Assembly (NCBI RefSeq): GCF_900142135.1 | Contig: NZ_FQZU01000031.1 | Location: 1 to 64,000 of the forward strand | Reading direction: 5' to 3' | DNA: 64,000 bases | Origin: Desulfatibacillum alkenivorans DSM 16219 | GTDB taxonomy: Bacteria > Desulfobacterota > Desulfobacteria > Desulfobacterales > Desulfatibacillaceae | In this document: positions 34,764-43,608 of the stretch, one piece after another | Layout of the letters: each line of letters starts with the position of its first letter | Position numbering within the stretch: position 1 is the stretch's first letter | Notes under the pieces: generated by a model | What the model was told of the DNA's origin: nothing | Seen by the model: only the letters and a program-made list of their open reading frames with translations | Databases searched by the model: none | Translations under genes and position numbers: made by a program

Positions 34764-35276
34764 ATGACCGCGGAAAAACTGCCGGATCGCTTTGAAAAGG
34801 ACTTCTTCAAGCACGAATCGCAACAGCGCAGCTGGGACGACCTGGTCGTGGGCGAGGTCTACGACACCGAGCCCTTTGAGGTCACACCCGAACGGATTCA
34901 GCTGTATGTGGAAGGAACGGAGGATTACAACCCGTTTTTCACGGACGAGGAGGCGGCCAAGAACTCCCAGTTCGGCGGTTTGATCGCCCCGCCTACCATT
35001 TTAACGCCCATTGTCTTTGCGGCGGTTCCCCCGGATAGCTGGGTGAAAATGCCGGGCGCCATCAATCCCGGGCAGCGGTGGGAGTTCGGTGTTCCCGTGC
35101 GCCCCGGAGATACCATCTATTGCCATATCAAGCTCCGGGACAAGTATATCAAACGAGGGAAAAAATACGCCATGTCCGAAATGCACATCACCAACCAGAA
35201 CGACGAGTTTGTGTGCCGATGGACCGGCGGGCTGGTGCTGCAGTTCCAGGGCAACGAGGAAATGAAGAACCGCTAG
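34764..35276 (+). CDS. MaoC-like dehydratase domain protein 1
   Basis: The 170-residue protein has a hot-dog fold of the MaoC N-terminal type. The hydratase loop reads DYNPFFTD at 54-61, where R-specific enoyl-CoA hydratases have D-x-N-P-x-H; the catalytic His is replaced by Phe here. GGLIAPPTI follows. Paired MaoC genes often form a two-subunit hydratase in which one chain supplies the active site, so this chain may be the structural partner. AGGAGG lies before ATG. It precedes the second MaoC gene by 76 bases. Confidence 0.88.
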   Translation: MTAEKLPDRFEKDFFKHESQQRSWDDLVVGEVYDTEPFEVTPERIQLYVEGTEDYNPFFTDEEAAKNSQFGGLIAPPTILTPIVFAAVPPDSWVKMPGAINPGQRWEFGVPVRPGDTIYCHIKLRDKYIKRGKKYAMSEMHITNQNDEFVCRWTGGLVLQFQGNEEMKNR

Positions 35277-35352
35277 GCCAAGACAATTCCCGCCCTCAAA
35301 TAGAGGGCCTGAAAGGCTGTTTGCATTACGGTCCGGATAAGGAGGTTTGAAC

Positions 35353-35793
35353 ATGTCCGAAATATTGGAGTTTGGAAAAGTTGACCTGGGTTACGAGATC
35401 CCCGAGCAAAGCAGGCATATCACCCAGGAAAAGATCAACAAGAACGCGGAGGGCTCTCTCGACTTCAATCCCATCCACATCGACCCGGCCTGGGCCAAAA
35501 AGGTGAATCTTCTGGGCAAGGGAACCACCATCGCTCACGGCATCATGACCGGGGCCTTCATGGGAAAGATCGTCACGGACTGGGCGTATCCCCGGGGCGC
35601 ATTCCTGCAAATGCTGGACGTGAAATTTGTGCATCCCGTGCGTCCGGGGGACGACATCACGGCCAGAGGCAAGGTGACGGAAAAGCACCCCCGCCCCGGC
35701 GACGAGTCCTTTGTGGTCCTGGAGCTTTGGTGCGAAAACCAGGCGGGCGTCAAGGTCGGGGTGGGGCAAGCGGCCGTGCGCATCCCGGTTTAG
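35353..35793 (+). CDS. MaoC-like (R)-specific enoyl-CoA hydratase 2
   Basis: The 146-residue protein starts at ATG 35353, seven bases after GGAGG (35341-35345), rather than TTG 35347. The loop DFNPIHID (37-44) contains the D-x-N-P-x-H motif of hydratase 2, giving D37 and H42 as catalytic residues. It would hydrate 2-enoyl-CoA to (R)-3-hydroxyacyl-CoA. With MaoC 1 it forms a pair ending at a strong terminator. The pathway it serves is probably that of the glycyl radical enzymes just upstream, from position and shared-type regulation. Confidence 0.92.
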   Translation: MSEILEFGKVDLGYEIPEQSRHITQEKINKNAEGSLDFNPIHIDPAWAKKVNLLGKGTTIAHGIMTGAFMGKIVTDWAYPRGAFLQMLDVKFVHPVRPGDDITARGKVTEKHPRPGDESFVVLELWCENQAGVKVGVGQAAVRIPV

Positions 35794-35848
35794 GCGTCTG
35801 CCCGCGCATTTTGGGACATCGCGCAAAAACCTTTATCCCAAAAATTTT

Positions 35849-35888
35849 AAGGCCGGTCAGCCGAAAAAAAATGCTGTCCGGCCTTTTT
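35849..35888 (+). terminator. Terminator after the MaoC pair
   Basis: AAGGCCGGTCAGC pairs with GCTGTCCGGCCTT around an A-rich loop, and TTTTT continues after it. It is a strong end of the TetR-MaoC unit. Confidence 0.9.
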
Positions 35889-35922
35889 GCTTGCATCCTC
35901 CCTGTTGATATTTTAGCTTGTT

Positions 35923-35936
35923 TTACAAGCGTGTAA
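35923..35936. promoter_or_regulatory. Candidate operator before the crotonase at 36007
   Basis: TTACAAGCGTGTAA is palindromic at 12 of 14 positions. It follows TTGATA (35905) and lies 70 bases before the gene. Confidence 0.35.
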
Positions 35937-36006
35937 GCTGAATGTGAGCGGCGCTTTTTAGGGTATCTAAAGGATTTTTACGGGACGGATATTAAAGCAG
36001 GTGAAA

Positions 36007-36795
36007 ATGGGCGGCCAGAATAATTCTCAAGAGCTGATCATCAAGAAGGACGGTCCGGTTTGGCGGGTGATCTTGAATCGGCCGGAAAAGAAAAACGCCA
36101 TCAATGACGAAATGTTCGCGGCCTTAAAGCGGCTTGCGGAGGAGATAACATCTGACCCGAACCTGTGCCGGGTTGTGGTGTTCAGCGGGGCCGGAGACGT
36201 GTTCTGCTCGGGCGGGGACTTGAAAACCCTCATGGGCGGCGGCTACGGCGGCGACATTTCCGCTGTGAGAAATGAGTTTCGGGGTTTGCAGCGCATTCTG
36301 GATCAGGTGGAAGGCATGCCGGTCCCCACGATTGCGGCCATCCATGGCTACGCCCTGGGCGCCGGGCTGCAACTGGCCCTGGCCTGCGATTTCCGAATCG
36401 CCGCAGAGGACGCCATGCTCGGCCTGCCGGACGTGAAAAACGGCTTCATCCCGGGCATCGGCGCAACCACCCGGCTGCCCCGCCTCATCGGCTTGGCGCG
36501 AGCCAAGGAGCTTTTGCTCATGGGGACCAATATAGATGCAAAAAAAGCCCTGGATTTCGGGCTGGTCAACGCAGCGGTTCCCTTGGATGAATTGGAGCCG
36601 GCCGTGGAGGAATGGTGCAGCCGGTTGATCCGGCGGGCGCCTATGGCTGTGGCCGCAGGCAAATATTTATTGAACACCTGGGCTGATCTGGAGGAGACCG
36701 CGGACGTGCAAATGAAGCTCCTTTCCAGCGAGGACGCCAAGGAAGGCGTCACCGCCTTTTTTGAACGGCGCGCGCCTGTTTTTAAGGGGAAATAA
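36007..36795 (+). CDS. Enoyl-CoA hydratase/isomerase (crotonase family)
   Basis: The 262-residue protein starts at 36007 (MGGQNNSQE) after AGGTGA. LNRPEKKNAIN, FCSGGDLKTLMGG and GYALGAGLQLALACDFRIA form the CoA and oxyanion features of the crotonase fold. The catalytic segment GLPDVKNGFIPGIGATTRLPRLIG has Asp where the first catalytic Glu normally sits, so activity may differ from simple hydration. It is a single gene after a terminator. The following 440 bases contain repeats and no gene. Confidence 0.9.
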   Translation: MGGQNNSQELIIKKDGPVWRVILNRPEKKNAINDEMFAALKRLAEEITSDPNLCRVVVFSGAGDVFCSGGDLKTLMGGGYGGDISAVRNEFRGLQRILDQVEGMPVPTIAAIHGYALGAGLQLALACDFRIAAEDAMLGLPDVKNGFIPGIGATTRLPRLIGLARAKELLLMGTNIDAKKALDFGLVNAAVPLDELEPAVEEWCSRLIRRAPMAVAAGKYLLNTWADLEETADVQMKLLSSEDAKEGVTAFFERRAPVFKGK

Positions 36796-37234
36796 ATATG
36801 GGCGTTGATTTCGTAGGCTTTATTCGGCAACCTCGGCGAAATTTCGAAATGACACTGGGTCCCCGTTTCCGCCATTGCATCATGATGGTTGCAAAACTAC
36901 CCGCAATCATCATGCCTCCATGGCTCCACGGGGATGACGGAGAGTGGAGGCGCCCTAAGATTTCGGGGACATGAACTGATTTCTGTTAGACTGAGAATAC
37001 CTGGCGGGGATGACTGCGAAATCAGTATCGTGTCCCCTCGAAATCTCAAGCGCCCCTTATTTTAACACTTACGCCGGCAGCCCGTCATCCCCGCAAGGAC
37101 GATCCGTCTTTTCGGGATCGTCCGCAAGCGGGGTCCCAGCGTCATTTTTCATAAATCCGAGCGGCATACATCCCAAGTCAGGACTGAAGAAAAAAGGCTG
37201 CCGACGGGGCGTCTGGCTGGGAATTTTTGCGCCG
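36796..37234. other. Intergenic region with dispersed repeat
   Basis: No gene. It holds a repeat at 36851-36940 (see that entry) and, near 37085-37150, a related stretch opening CGTCATCCCCGC and ending GGGGTCCCAGCGTC, with a GGACGATC/GATCGTCC hairpin between. These look like members of one repeat family. Confidence 0.6.
36851..36940 (-). repeat. Dispersed ~90-bp repeat, copy 1
   Basis: The reverse complement starts CCGTCATCCCCGTGGAG and ends GGAAACGGGGACCCAGTGTC. The plus-strand stretch at 57797-57883 matches it at most positions, with TGCGGGTAGTTTTGCAA versus TGCGGTAGTTTTGCAA inside. The two copies are in opposite orientation about 21 kb apart. Confidence 0.8.
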
Positions 37235-38419
37235 CTAACCTTCCTCCTCCTCGCTTTTCGGCGCGGACACGGCGTCCAAAAGCAGGTCGATCAAGTCATC
37301 GATTTCCTTCATTTTGTCGTTGTTTTTTCCCTCCTCCACAATCATCCATCTGAGAGCCATGTGGCTGAAGGCGCCGATGAACACGTTGCGGAAAACCCGC
37401 AGGCTCACGTCCTGGCGGAAGTCGCCCCGGTTCTGGCCCTCCTCGACCACCTTGTCGAGGATATTCAGATATTTCTGGTAGCTTTTGTAGGCGGGCGACG
37501 AGTAAAACTGGATGTTCAGTTGATTGTGGAGCAGAAACACCTTCAGGAAATCCCGGTTGATCATATACAGGGCGAAATGGTAGCGGATCAGGCGCCTTAG
37601 CTTGGCGAAGGGGCTCTTTACGTCAAAGGAATCCATGATGGACTCCAGGTGCTCCTTAAGCCTGGTTTCCGGGACGGCCAGGAGCAGATCGTCCTTGTTT
37701 TTAAAATAGTCGTAGATGGCGCTTTCCGAGACGGCGGCCTCTTCCGCGATGTCGATCATCTTGGCCTTGTTATAGCCCTTGGCCGCAAAGACCTTTTCCG
37801 CGGCAAGCAGAATCCGGGTGCGTTTGTCCCTTTCCGGAGGATCGGGCCGGACCTTGATCATGGGAAGGATCAGGTTCATGAGGTGCTCCAGGTCGGTGCG
37901 GCTTTTTTCGATTTCCCCCGAGGCGATGCAGCTGACCGCTTCAAAGTCCATGGCGCCGTACACCGCGTCCCGGATAATCCCCATGTTGACATCCTTGCGA
38001 AACTGGCCCTCTTTCACGCCCTGGGCCAGTATGTCGGTCATGATTCCGGCGTGCCTGCGGATTTTCCGGTAGGCTTCGGTCTTGTAGAAATCCGCGTTGG
38101 AGCGGCATTCGAAAAGGAGGATGCGGGCGTATCCGGGGTTGAGATCGTTGTATTTGAGGCCGTACCAGATGAGCTTGCGGAGGCGCGACTCCGGATCCTT
38201 AATTCCTTCCAGTTGCTCCGCCAAAAGGTCCAGGGCCTCCTCCAGCTTGATGGAGGCCACGGAAAACAACAGATCCTGCTTGTTTTTGAAATACTGATAA
38301 ACCAAAGAGTCGGCGACTTCGGCCTTTTGGGCGATTTTGGCGATGGTGGTTTCAGCGATGCCGTTGGCCGTGATGAGTTCCTCCGCGGCCAGTAAGATTC
38401 TGTCTTTGGTTGTCGTCAT
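37235..38419 (-). CDS. Tandem double TetR regulator
   Basis: Starting at the ATG of 38419 the product is 394 residues, twice a TetR protein. Module 1 (about 6-190) has DRILLAAEELITANG, TIAKIAQKAEV and LVYQYFKNKQDLL; module 2 (about 199-394) has TRILLAAEKVFAAKGY, MIDIAEEAAV and AIYDYFKNKDDLL. Both recognition helices look complete. The product could act like a preformed TetR dimer or bridge two sites. It ends an operon starting with the BKACE gene: order BKACE, Fe-S protein, double TetR. The upstream extension to 38503 lacks a ribosome site. The last residues are acidic (SEEEEG). Confidence 0.92.
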   Translation of the reverse strand: MTTTKDRILLAAEELITANGIAETTIAKIAQKAEVADSLVYQYFKNKQDLLFSVASIKLEEALDLLAEQLEGIKDPESRLRKLIWYGLKYNDLNPGYARILLFECRSNADFYKTEAYRKIRRHAGIMTDILAQGVKEGQFRKDVNMGIIRDAVYGAMDFEAVSCIASGEIEKSRTDLEHLMNLILPMIKVRPDPPERDKRTRILLAAEKVFAAKGYNKAKMIDIAEEAAVSESAIYDYFKNKDDLLLAVPETRLKEHLESIMDSFDVKSPFAKLRRLIRYHFALYMINRDFLKVFLLHNQLNIQFYSSPAYKSYQKYLNILDKVVEEGQNRGDFRQDVSLRVFRNVFIGAFSHMALRWMIVEEGKNNDKMKEIDDLIDLLLDAVSAPKSEEEEG

Positions 38420-38450
38420 ATTAGATTGTTTTACTTTCCGTCGCCGTTTT

Positions 38451-39623
38451 TTAGCGTTTAATCCCGAGCGCCCCCCTGATCGTGCTGGCCGCCTTGCCCA
38501 CAAGCCCTTTTTTGTTGGCCAGAATGGCGTCCATGAGCGCGCTGTAATCCTCGGGGGGAGTTCGTTGCTTTGTCTTGGGCGCCATGGTCAAGGCCCCGGG
38601 CTTGCAAGCTGCGGCGCATAGGCCGCAGCCAATGCATTTGCCCAAGTCGATTTTGACGGCGTCTTTTTTTATTTTTATGGCCTGGGTGGGGCAGCGCTTT
38701 TCGCATTTGCCGCACAGGACGCATTTATCCGAATCCAGGGCGGCCCTGAAATTGGACTGCACAAAGTCCGCCGGCCGGGGCGCGGCCGCCAGCATGTTGA
38801 AGACCCCGCAGCAGCAGGGGCAGCACATGCAGGCGAAGGAGGGATTTTTTTCGTTGGAGACCTCGATCACCAGGCCGTCCTTTTCGGACAGGGCGATCAC
38901 CTCCATGGCCTCCTCCACGCCGATCCTCCGGGCCCAGCCGTTCTTGATGTACATTTCCCCGAAGTCATGAAAGGCCATGCAGGTCTCCCGCCGGTCCGTC
39001 CTCTTGCAGGGCGCGCCCAGCATATCCCGTCCCTTGCGGCAGATGCATGTGGTCAGGGCGATGCTGTCCCCGGCGTCTGCGATGATGCGGCGGATTTCGT
39101 CGTGGGTGGAGATCCTGTGCTGGGGCGTGATGCTTTTTTCCACGGGAACGATGCGCATCTGCTGGGGAACCGTGGACAAATACTCAAAGCCCATGGCCTC
39201 GGCCATGTACTGGGTGGTGTCCAGGTACAGGCCCGCGTTCATGGAGGCGATCTGGGTTTCGAAAAACCCGACCACAAAGGGAAGCAGGCAGATGCGGGGT
39301 TCGCCGTCCGGGTTCTTTATCAGAAGGGCGCCGTTTTTTTCCATGCTGGCCAGGCGCCGCTCCATTTCCGCGGAAGGGATGCCGTGTTTGGAGGCCCGGG
39401 CCAGGATTGCGTCCTTGGGCTCCGGCTTGTAGCTCAGGTGCAGGGCGGCTTCCGCCTCCCCCGGGGTGAAGATGGACCGCAAAATCCTTTTTTCCACCCC
39501 GCTGACAGACCGGGGGAAGCCCACCGGCATGGCGTTCAAATGTTTGGCAAGCCTCCTGTAGGCCGTTCGCGCCTGCCAATGCTTCCTACCCTGGTCCCCC
39601 AGGACTGCTGCAAGCCTTTTCAT
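38451..39623 (-). CDS. Cys-rich 4Fe-4S protein with two ferredoxin-type cluster motifs
   Basis: The 390-residue protein starts at ATG 39623 after GGAGGGG. Two ferredoxin motifs near the C-terminus, CVLCGKCEKRCP and CIGCGLCAAACKPG, should bind two 4Fe-4S clusters. A central Cys group (CICRKGRDMLGAPC, then CMCCPCCC) suggests a further metal site. The N-terminal 200 residues look helix-turn-helix/winged-helix-like, with GIPSAEMERRLASMEKNGALLI. Such proteins occur beside anaerobic acyl-CoA genes in deltaproteobacteria and may pass electrons or sense redox state. It lies 38 bases after the BKACE gene and 31 before the double TetR. Confidence 0.85.
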   Translation of the reverse strand: MKRLAAVLGDQGRKHWQARTAYRRLAKHLNAMPVGFPRSVSGVEKRILRSIFTPGEAEAALHLSYKPEPKDAILARASKHGIPSAEMERRLASMEKNGALLIKNPDGEPRICLLPFVVGFFETQIASMNAGLYLDTTQYMAEAMGFEYLSTVPQQMRIVPVEKSITPQHRISTHDEIRRIIADAGDSIALTTCICRKGRDMLGAPCKRTDRRETCMAFHDFGEMYIKNGWARRIGVEEAMEVIALSEKDGLVIEVSNEKNPSFACMCCPCCCGVFNMLAAAPRPADFVQSNFRAALDSDKCVLCGKCEKRCPTQAIKIKKDAVKIDLGKCIGCGLCAAACKPGALTMAPKTKQRTPPEDYSALMDAILANKKGLVGKAASTIRGALGIKR

Positions 39624-39661
39624 TACCCCCTCCTTAGCGGGCCCTCCGCCTCCCTAAGCGA

Positions 39662-40525
39662 TCAGGAAGCGCCCCTCAGGCCCATGATTTTTCTCGCCTC
39701 GTCCGGCGTTGCGGGCTCCTTGCCCAGGATGGACGCAGCCTTGACCGCCCATTCCACCAGCTCATAGCTGCCTTTGGCCAGCTCCCCGTTGGGAATCCGC
39801 ACGTTATCCTCCAGGCCTACGCGCATATGCCCGCCCATGATGCCGGATTGCAAGATGGCCGGAAACTCGTCCCAGGCCACGCCGCAGGACGTGAAATTGG
39901 CGTTGGGAGGCAAGGCGTGCACCAGGGCTGCAAAGGCGTCGGCCCGGAAAGCCTGTCCGCCGGCCACGCCGAACACGAAATTGAAATTCATGGGATCTTT
40001 GAAAAATCCCTGCTTCATGATGAGTTTGACGTTATCCAGCCCGCCCATGTCGTAGACTTCGATTTCAGGCCGCACCCCGTTCTCCTCCATGGCCCGGCCG
40101 AAATCCTGCAGCATGGTGAAGGTGTTGTCAAAGATGTAATCCACTAACACTTCGCCGGTCTTGCGGTCAATAGTGGCGAAGTTCATGGTGTTGGTGTTCA
40201 GGGACGCCATTTCCGGCTTGATCTTCACGATTTGCTCGATGCGCTGTTCGGGCGTCTTGTTCGGGCCCACGGCGGAGCTCAGGTTGACGATCAGTTCGGG
40301 GGTTTTGTCTTTGATGGCGTCGTACGTCTCCCGGATCCGCTCCACCTCGTGGGTGGCCATGCCGTCGTCCAGCCGGGAATGGACGTGGACCATGGCGGCG
40401 CCGGCCTTATACGCCTTGGCGGCCTCTTCGGCGAACTCCCGGGGCGTGTAAGGCACCGCCGGGTTGTGCTCTTTGCGGGTGGTGGCGCCGGACAAGGCGG
40501 CCGTGATGATGATTTTTCTCTTCAT
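39662..40525 (-). CDS. BKACE family beta-keto acid cleavage enzyme (DUF849)
   Basis: The 287-residue protein matches the BKACE family, first known from 3-keto-5-aminohexanoate cleavage (Kce). It starts MKRKIIITAALSGA, with zinc ligands H47 and H49 in MVHVHSR, an NLSSAVG segment, and PEMASLN and FGVAGGQ motifs. Family members condense a beta-keto acid with acetyl-CoA and release acetoacetate plus a CoA ester. That gives a CoA ester without ATP, useful in fermentation-like or beta-oxidation pathways. AAGGAT precedes ATG. First gene of a minus-strand operon with the Fe-S protein and double TetR. Confidence 0.93.
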   Translation of the reverse strand: MKRKIIITAALSGATTRKEHNPAVPYTPREFAEEAAKAYKAGAAMVHVHSRLDDGMATHEVERIRETYDAIKDKTPELIVNLSSAVGPNKTPEQRIEQIVKIKPEMASLNTNTMNFATIDRKTGEVLVDYIFDNTFTMLQDFGRAMEENGVRPEIEVYDMGGLDNVKLIMKQGFFKDPMNFNFVFGVAGGQAFRADAFAALVHALPPNANFTSCGVAWDEFPAILQSGIMGGHMRVGLEDNVRIPNGELAKGSYELVEWAVKAASILGKEPATPDEARKIMGLRGAS

Positions 40526-41181
40526 GGTTCGATCCTTTTCCGCCCCGGATTCATTGTCCGGCCGGGGCGCCGGGAGAGTGGGAGGCGTCTGGCGCCTTAT
40601 TATGGTTTTTAGCTTCCATGGGGCTGGCCCGTGGTCTTTGATTCAGGAAAGGCCCGGGGGGTTGGTTCCTGGAACCGGCGGTCTGTGCGGTCTGCCGGAC
40701 CGGCCTTCCGCCCATTTGAATACATATCGAAAACGCAGCCTATCGAATCAAAATCAGGGTCATCTGTCAATATAAATTTGCCAAAACTCTCCGTGTTTTT
40801 AAAAATAAAGCCTTGTTTTTATATAAAATTACTTCGAGGATCCGGGCGTAGTTCTTGAGAGATCTTGCTGCATTTACGGGTATTTAGCCGGTCTTTATTG
40901 AGCTTTATTCATAACGCTTTGCGTCAAAAAAGAATATTGAGTTAAAATATTCAAATTTAATTATAGTGAATAAAACCAAATATATAAAATTATAATTCCT
41001 TTCTTGTTCCCGTTTTTGGTCAAAAAATACTCTTGACAATCCCGGGGGGTAAGGGCTAAAGACAGGGCGAGGACGCTGAATATAATTCATTTGGGGGGCG
41101 GTCTAAGGCAAAAGTCAGTTGGAGCCCCCAATCCCCGAAAAACGGCCCCAAAAAGGCCCTTCTCACCCAGTCAGAGGCGTT
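40526..41181. other. Large AT-rich intergenic region between divergent operons
   Basis: No gene is supported in 650 bases. The inner part (40900-41000) is very AT-rich. It should hold the BKACE operon promoter (minus) and the acyl-CoA dehydrogenase operon promoter (plus); TTGACA at 41033 with TAAAGA 18 bases later is a weak plus-strand candidate. Confidence 0.5.
40932..40952. promoter_or_regulatory. Inverted repeat, possible operator
   Basis: GAATATT, seven bases, AATATTC. A perfect dyad in the divergent region; the double TetR is a possible binder, by position only. Confidence 0.4.
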
Positions 41182-42324
41182 ATGGAATTCGCGTTTTCCC
41201 GTGAACAACTCATGTTTAAAAAAGAAGTGCTCAATTTCGCCAAAAAGGAAATCGCCCCCAGGGCCCAGGAGCACGACCTCAAAGGAGAGTTCGACCTGGA
41301 ATCCTTCAAAAAAATGGCGGATTTCGGAATTCTGGGGCTGCACTTTCCCGAAGAATACGGCGGAAGCGGCGCCGGCGTCATCACCACGGCCCTGGCCGGG
41401 GAAGCCCTGGCCGAAGGCGGGGCGGACTCAGGCTTTTTGCTGGCCTACGGCGCCCATACCTTTTTATGCGGCGACACCATTTTCAGAAACGCCACGGAGG
41501 AGCAGCGGAAAAAATACATTCCCAAAATCTGCTCCGGCGAAATGATCGGCTGCATGGGCGTGACCGAGCCCGATGCAGGCTCGGACATGGCTTCCATGAA
41601 GACCACCGCCGAAAAGGCCGGCGGCAAATACATATTGAACGGCAGCAAGATGTTCATCACAAACGGCCCCATTGCCGACGTGGCCGTGGTCTACGCCAAG
41701 ACCGACCCTACGGCCAGGCACGCCGGGGTGTCGGCCTTTATCGTGGAAAAGGGAACCCCGGGCTTCTCCGCCGGGCCGCCTTTGAAAAAAATGGGCGTGC
41801 GCACCTCTTTGACCTCAGAGCTGATCTTCGCCAATTGCGAAATTCCCGCGGAAAACCTCCTGGGCAAGGAAGGGGACGGCTTTAAAATGGCCTCCCAGAC
41901 CGTGGAATGGGACAGAAGCGTGCTTCTGGCGCCCACCGTCGGGTCCGTGGCCTACCTTATTAACAAGTGCTCCCGCTACGCCAAGGATCGCATCCAGTTC
42001 GACCGCCCCATCGCCGAATACCAGGCAATCAAGCGCAAGCTGGCCGAGCTGAAAATATTCGAGGAAGCCGCCCGCTCCCTGGTGTACCGCATCGCCTGGG
42101 CCAAGGATCAGGGCCAGCCCCTGAACCACCTTTACGCCTCCGTGGCCAAGCTCTACATCGGCGACTGGAACATGGCGCCCATGAACGACGCGGTCACCCT
42201 TCACGGCGGATACGGCTATTGCCAGGAATACGATGTGGAACGGGTCTTCCGGGACGGCCGTCTGGCCGCCATCGGCGGGGGAACCTCGGACATCCAAAGG
42301 ATGATTATCAGCCGCATGATCTGA
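41182..42324 (+). CDS. Acyl-CoA dehydrogenase (functional-type subunit)
   Basis: The start at 41182 follows GAGG; the 380-residue protein has the three-part ACAD fold. FAD and substrate motifs are present: MGVTEPDAGSDMAS and ILNGSKMFITNG. The C-terminal RDGRLAAIGGGTSDIQR lacks the Glu before GT found in short/medium-chain enzymes. As in isovaleryl/long-chain types, the base may lie in the TVEWDRSVL helix, where Asp occupies the Glu position. It oxidises acyl-CoA to enoyl-CoA, passing electrons to ETF. The next gene is a second, degenerate ACAD, so the two may form one heteromeric enzyme. First gene of a long operon. Confidence 0.92.
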   Translation: MEFAFSREQLMFKKEVLNFAKKEIAPRAQEHDLKGEFDLESFKKMADFGILGLHFPEEYGGSGAGVITTALAGEALAEGGADSGFLLAYGAHTFLCGDTIFRNATEEQRKKYIPKICSGEMIGCMGVTEPDAGSDMASMKTTAEKAGGKYILNGSKMFITNGPIADVAVVYAKTDPTARHAGVSAFIVEKGTPGFSAGPPLKKMGVRTSLTSELIFANCEIPAENLLGKEGDGFKMASQTVEWDRSVLLAPTVGSVAYLINKCSRYAKDRIQFDRPIAEYQAIKRKLAELKIFEEAARSLVYRIAWAKDQGQPLNHLYASVAKLYIGDWNMAPMNDAVTLHGGYGYCQEYDVERVFRDGRLAAIGGGTSDIQRMIISRMI

Positions 42325-42372
42325 TCGCCCTCTGCGGTCTGCGTGTAAATGCCTTATCGGCGAGGAGCTGCA

Positions 42373-43482
42373 ATGCAATACGAGTTTTCACAACAAAGCA
42401 ACGAGCTGTTTGAAGCTCTGGAGTCCGCCATTTCCAACCTGGATATCAAGGACGGACAAGCGGACGACGCCCTGTTGAGAAGCGCCGCCGCCTCCCTGGC
42501 GTCCACCGGCTACCTGAACCTGGGCCTGAGCGAGGCCGGAGAATCGCCCGCCATGTTCAGGGCCATGGAAGCCGCGGCCGCCGCATCGCCCTCCCTGTAC
42601 CTGAAGCTGGAAGTCAGCGCCCGGGTTTTCGGACGGGCCGTGGCTCAATGGGGAAGCGACTGGCAAAAGGAAAAAATCCTGTCGCCTCTCCTTTTCGGCG
42701 AGTTGCTGGGAACCCTGGCCTTGTCCGAGAAAGCCCTGAACGTGGAAAACGATCCCCTGCAGACCATGGGCGAGAAAAACGGCGACGCGGTCGTCGTAAA
42801 CGGCCGGAAACAGTTTGTGGTGAACGGCGCGGGCGCCGACTGCATTGCAGTCGCCGGAACCCTGGACGGGCAGGGCGCCCTGTTTCTCATCCCCAAAGGC
42901 GCAAAAGGCATGGAAATGGGGCCCCCCATCTCCGCCCTCGGGTATGAAAGCGCCGGCATTTGCAGCCTGGAGCTGAAAGACTGCGCCGTTTCCGAGGCTC
43001 AGGTCATCTCCGGCCTGAAAATGGACGATATGCTGGACATGCTCCGGTTTTGGGAAAACCAGGTGCTCATCGGCGCCAGCCTGGGGCTTATGAAAGCCTC
43101 CTTTGAAGAGGCCCGCGTTTACGCAAAATCCCACAAGACCGGCGGCCGCCCCATCATCGCCTATCAGGAAGTGGGATTCCGGCTGTCCGACATGCTCACC
43201 CTGCATCAGACCGCCCAGTTGCTGGCATACCGGGCCGGGTGGATGGCCGACGCAAAGGACAAGGAGGCGCAGGCCCTGACCCTGTGCGCCAAGGTGTTCG
43301 CCACCGAAGCCTCCGAAAAGGTTTCCAGCGACGCCCTGAAAATTCTGGGCGCCAAGGGCTTTTCCACGCCCAACCCCGCCGAATCAGGCTTTCGAAGCTC
43401 CAAATATGGCCAGATCGCCGGAACATCCACGGAAATCAGCCGCATGAAAATCGGGGACGCAGTCCTGGGAAAAAGGAAATAA
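42373..43482 (+). CDS. Degenerate acyl-CoA dehydrogenase-like subunit
   Basis: The 369-residue protein starts at 42373 after GAGGAG. It keeps the ACAD outline (YEFSQQSNELFEAL N-terminus, a VVNGRKQFVVNGAGAD beta core, and IAGTSTEISRMKIG near the end). However the flavin loop T-E-P-x-x-G-S-D is replaced by LSEKALNVENDP, and no Glu precedes GT. It may bind no FAD or only part of it. Paired alpha/beta ACADs of this type are known in steroid side-chain degradation, where one chain supports the other. The gene lies 48 bases after its partner and ends before a 29-bp inverted repeat. Confidence 0.85.
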   Translation: MQYEFSQQSNELFEALESAISNLDIKDGQADDALLRSAAASLASTGYLNLGLSEAGESPAMFRAMEAAAAASPSLYLKLEVSARVFGRAVAQWGSDWQKEKILSPLLFGELLGTLALSEKALNVENDPLQTMGEKNGDAVVVNGRKQFVVNGAGADCIAVAGTLDGQGALFLIPKGAKGMEMGPPISALGYESAGICSLELKDCAVSEAQVISGLKMDDMLDMLRFWENQVLIGASLGLMKASFEEARVYAKSHKTGGRPIIAYQEVGFRLSDMLTLHQTAQLLAYRAGWMADAKDKEAQALTLCAKVFATEASEKVSSDALKILGAKGFSTPNPAESGFRSSKYGQIAGTSTEISRMKIGDAVLGKRK

Positions 43483-43486
43483 AGAC

Positions 43487-43560
43487 ATGGGGTCAAATCT
43501 ACGTTTGACGTTTGAGAAGTAAAAAACGCGGTCAAACGTCAAACGTAGATTTGACCCCAT
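43487..43560. repeat. 29-bp perfect inverted repeat inside the operon
   Basis: Two 29-base arms (43487-43515 and 43532-43560) starting ATGGGGTCAAATCT are perfect reverse complements around a 16-base loop. Transcribed, they would form a very stable hairpin between genes. A solo arm with identical sequence is at 51189-51217. This resembles a REP or a non-autonomous miniature element. Confidence 0.9.
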
Positions 43561-43608
43561 CCTAAGGAAAATAAATCAACCCAACCATCAAAACGGAGGT
43601 TTTCGGGC

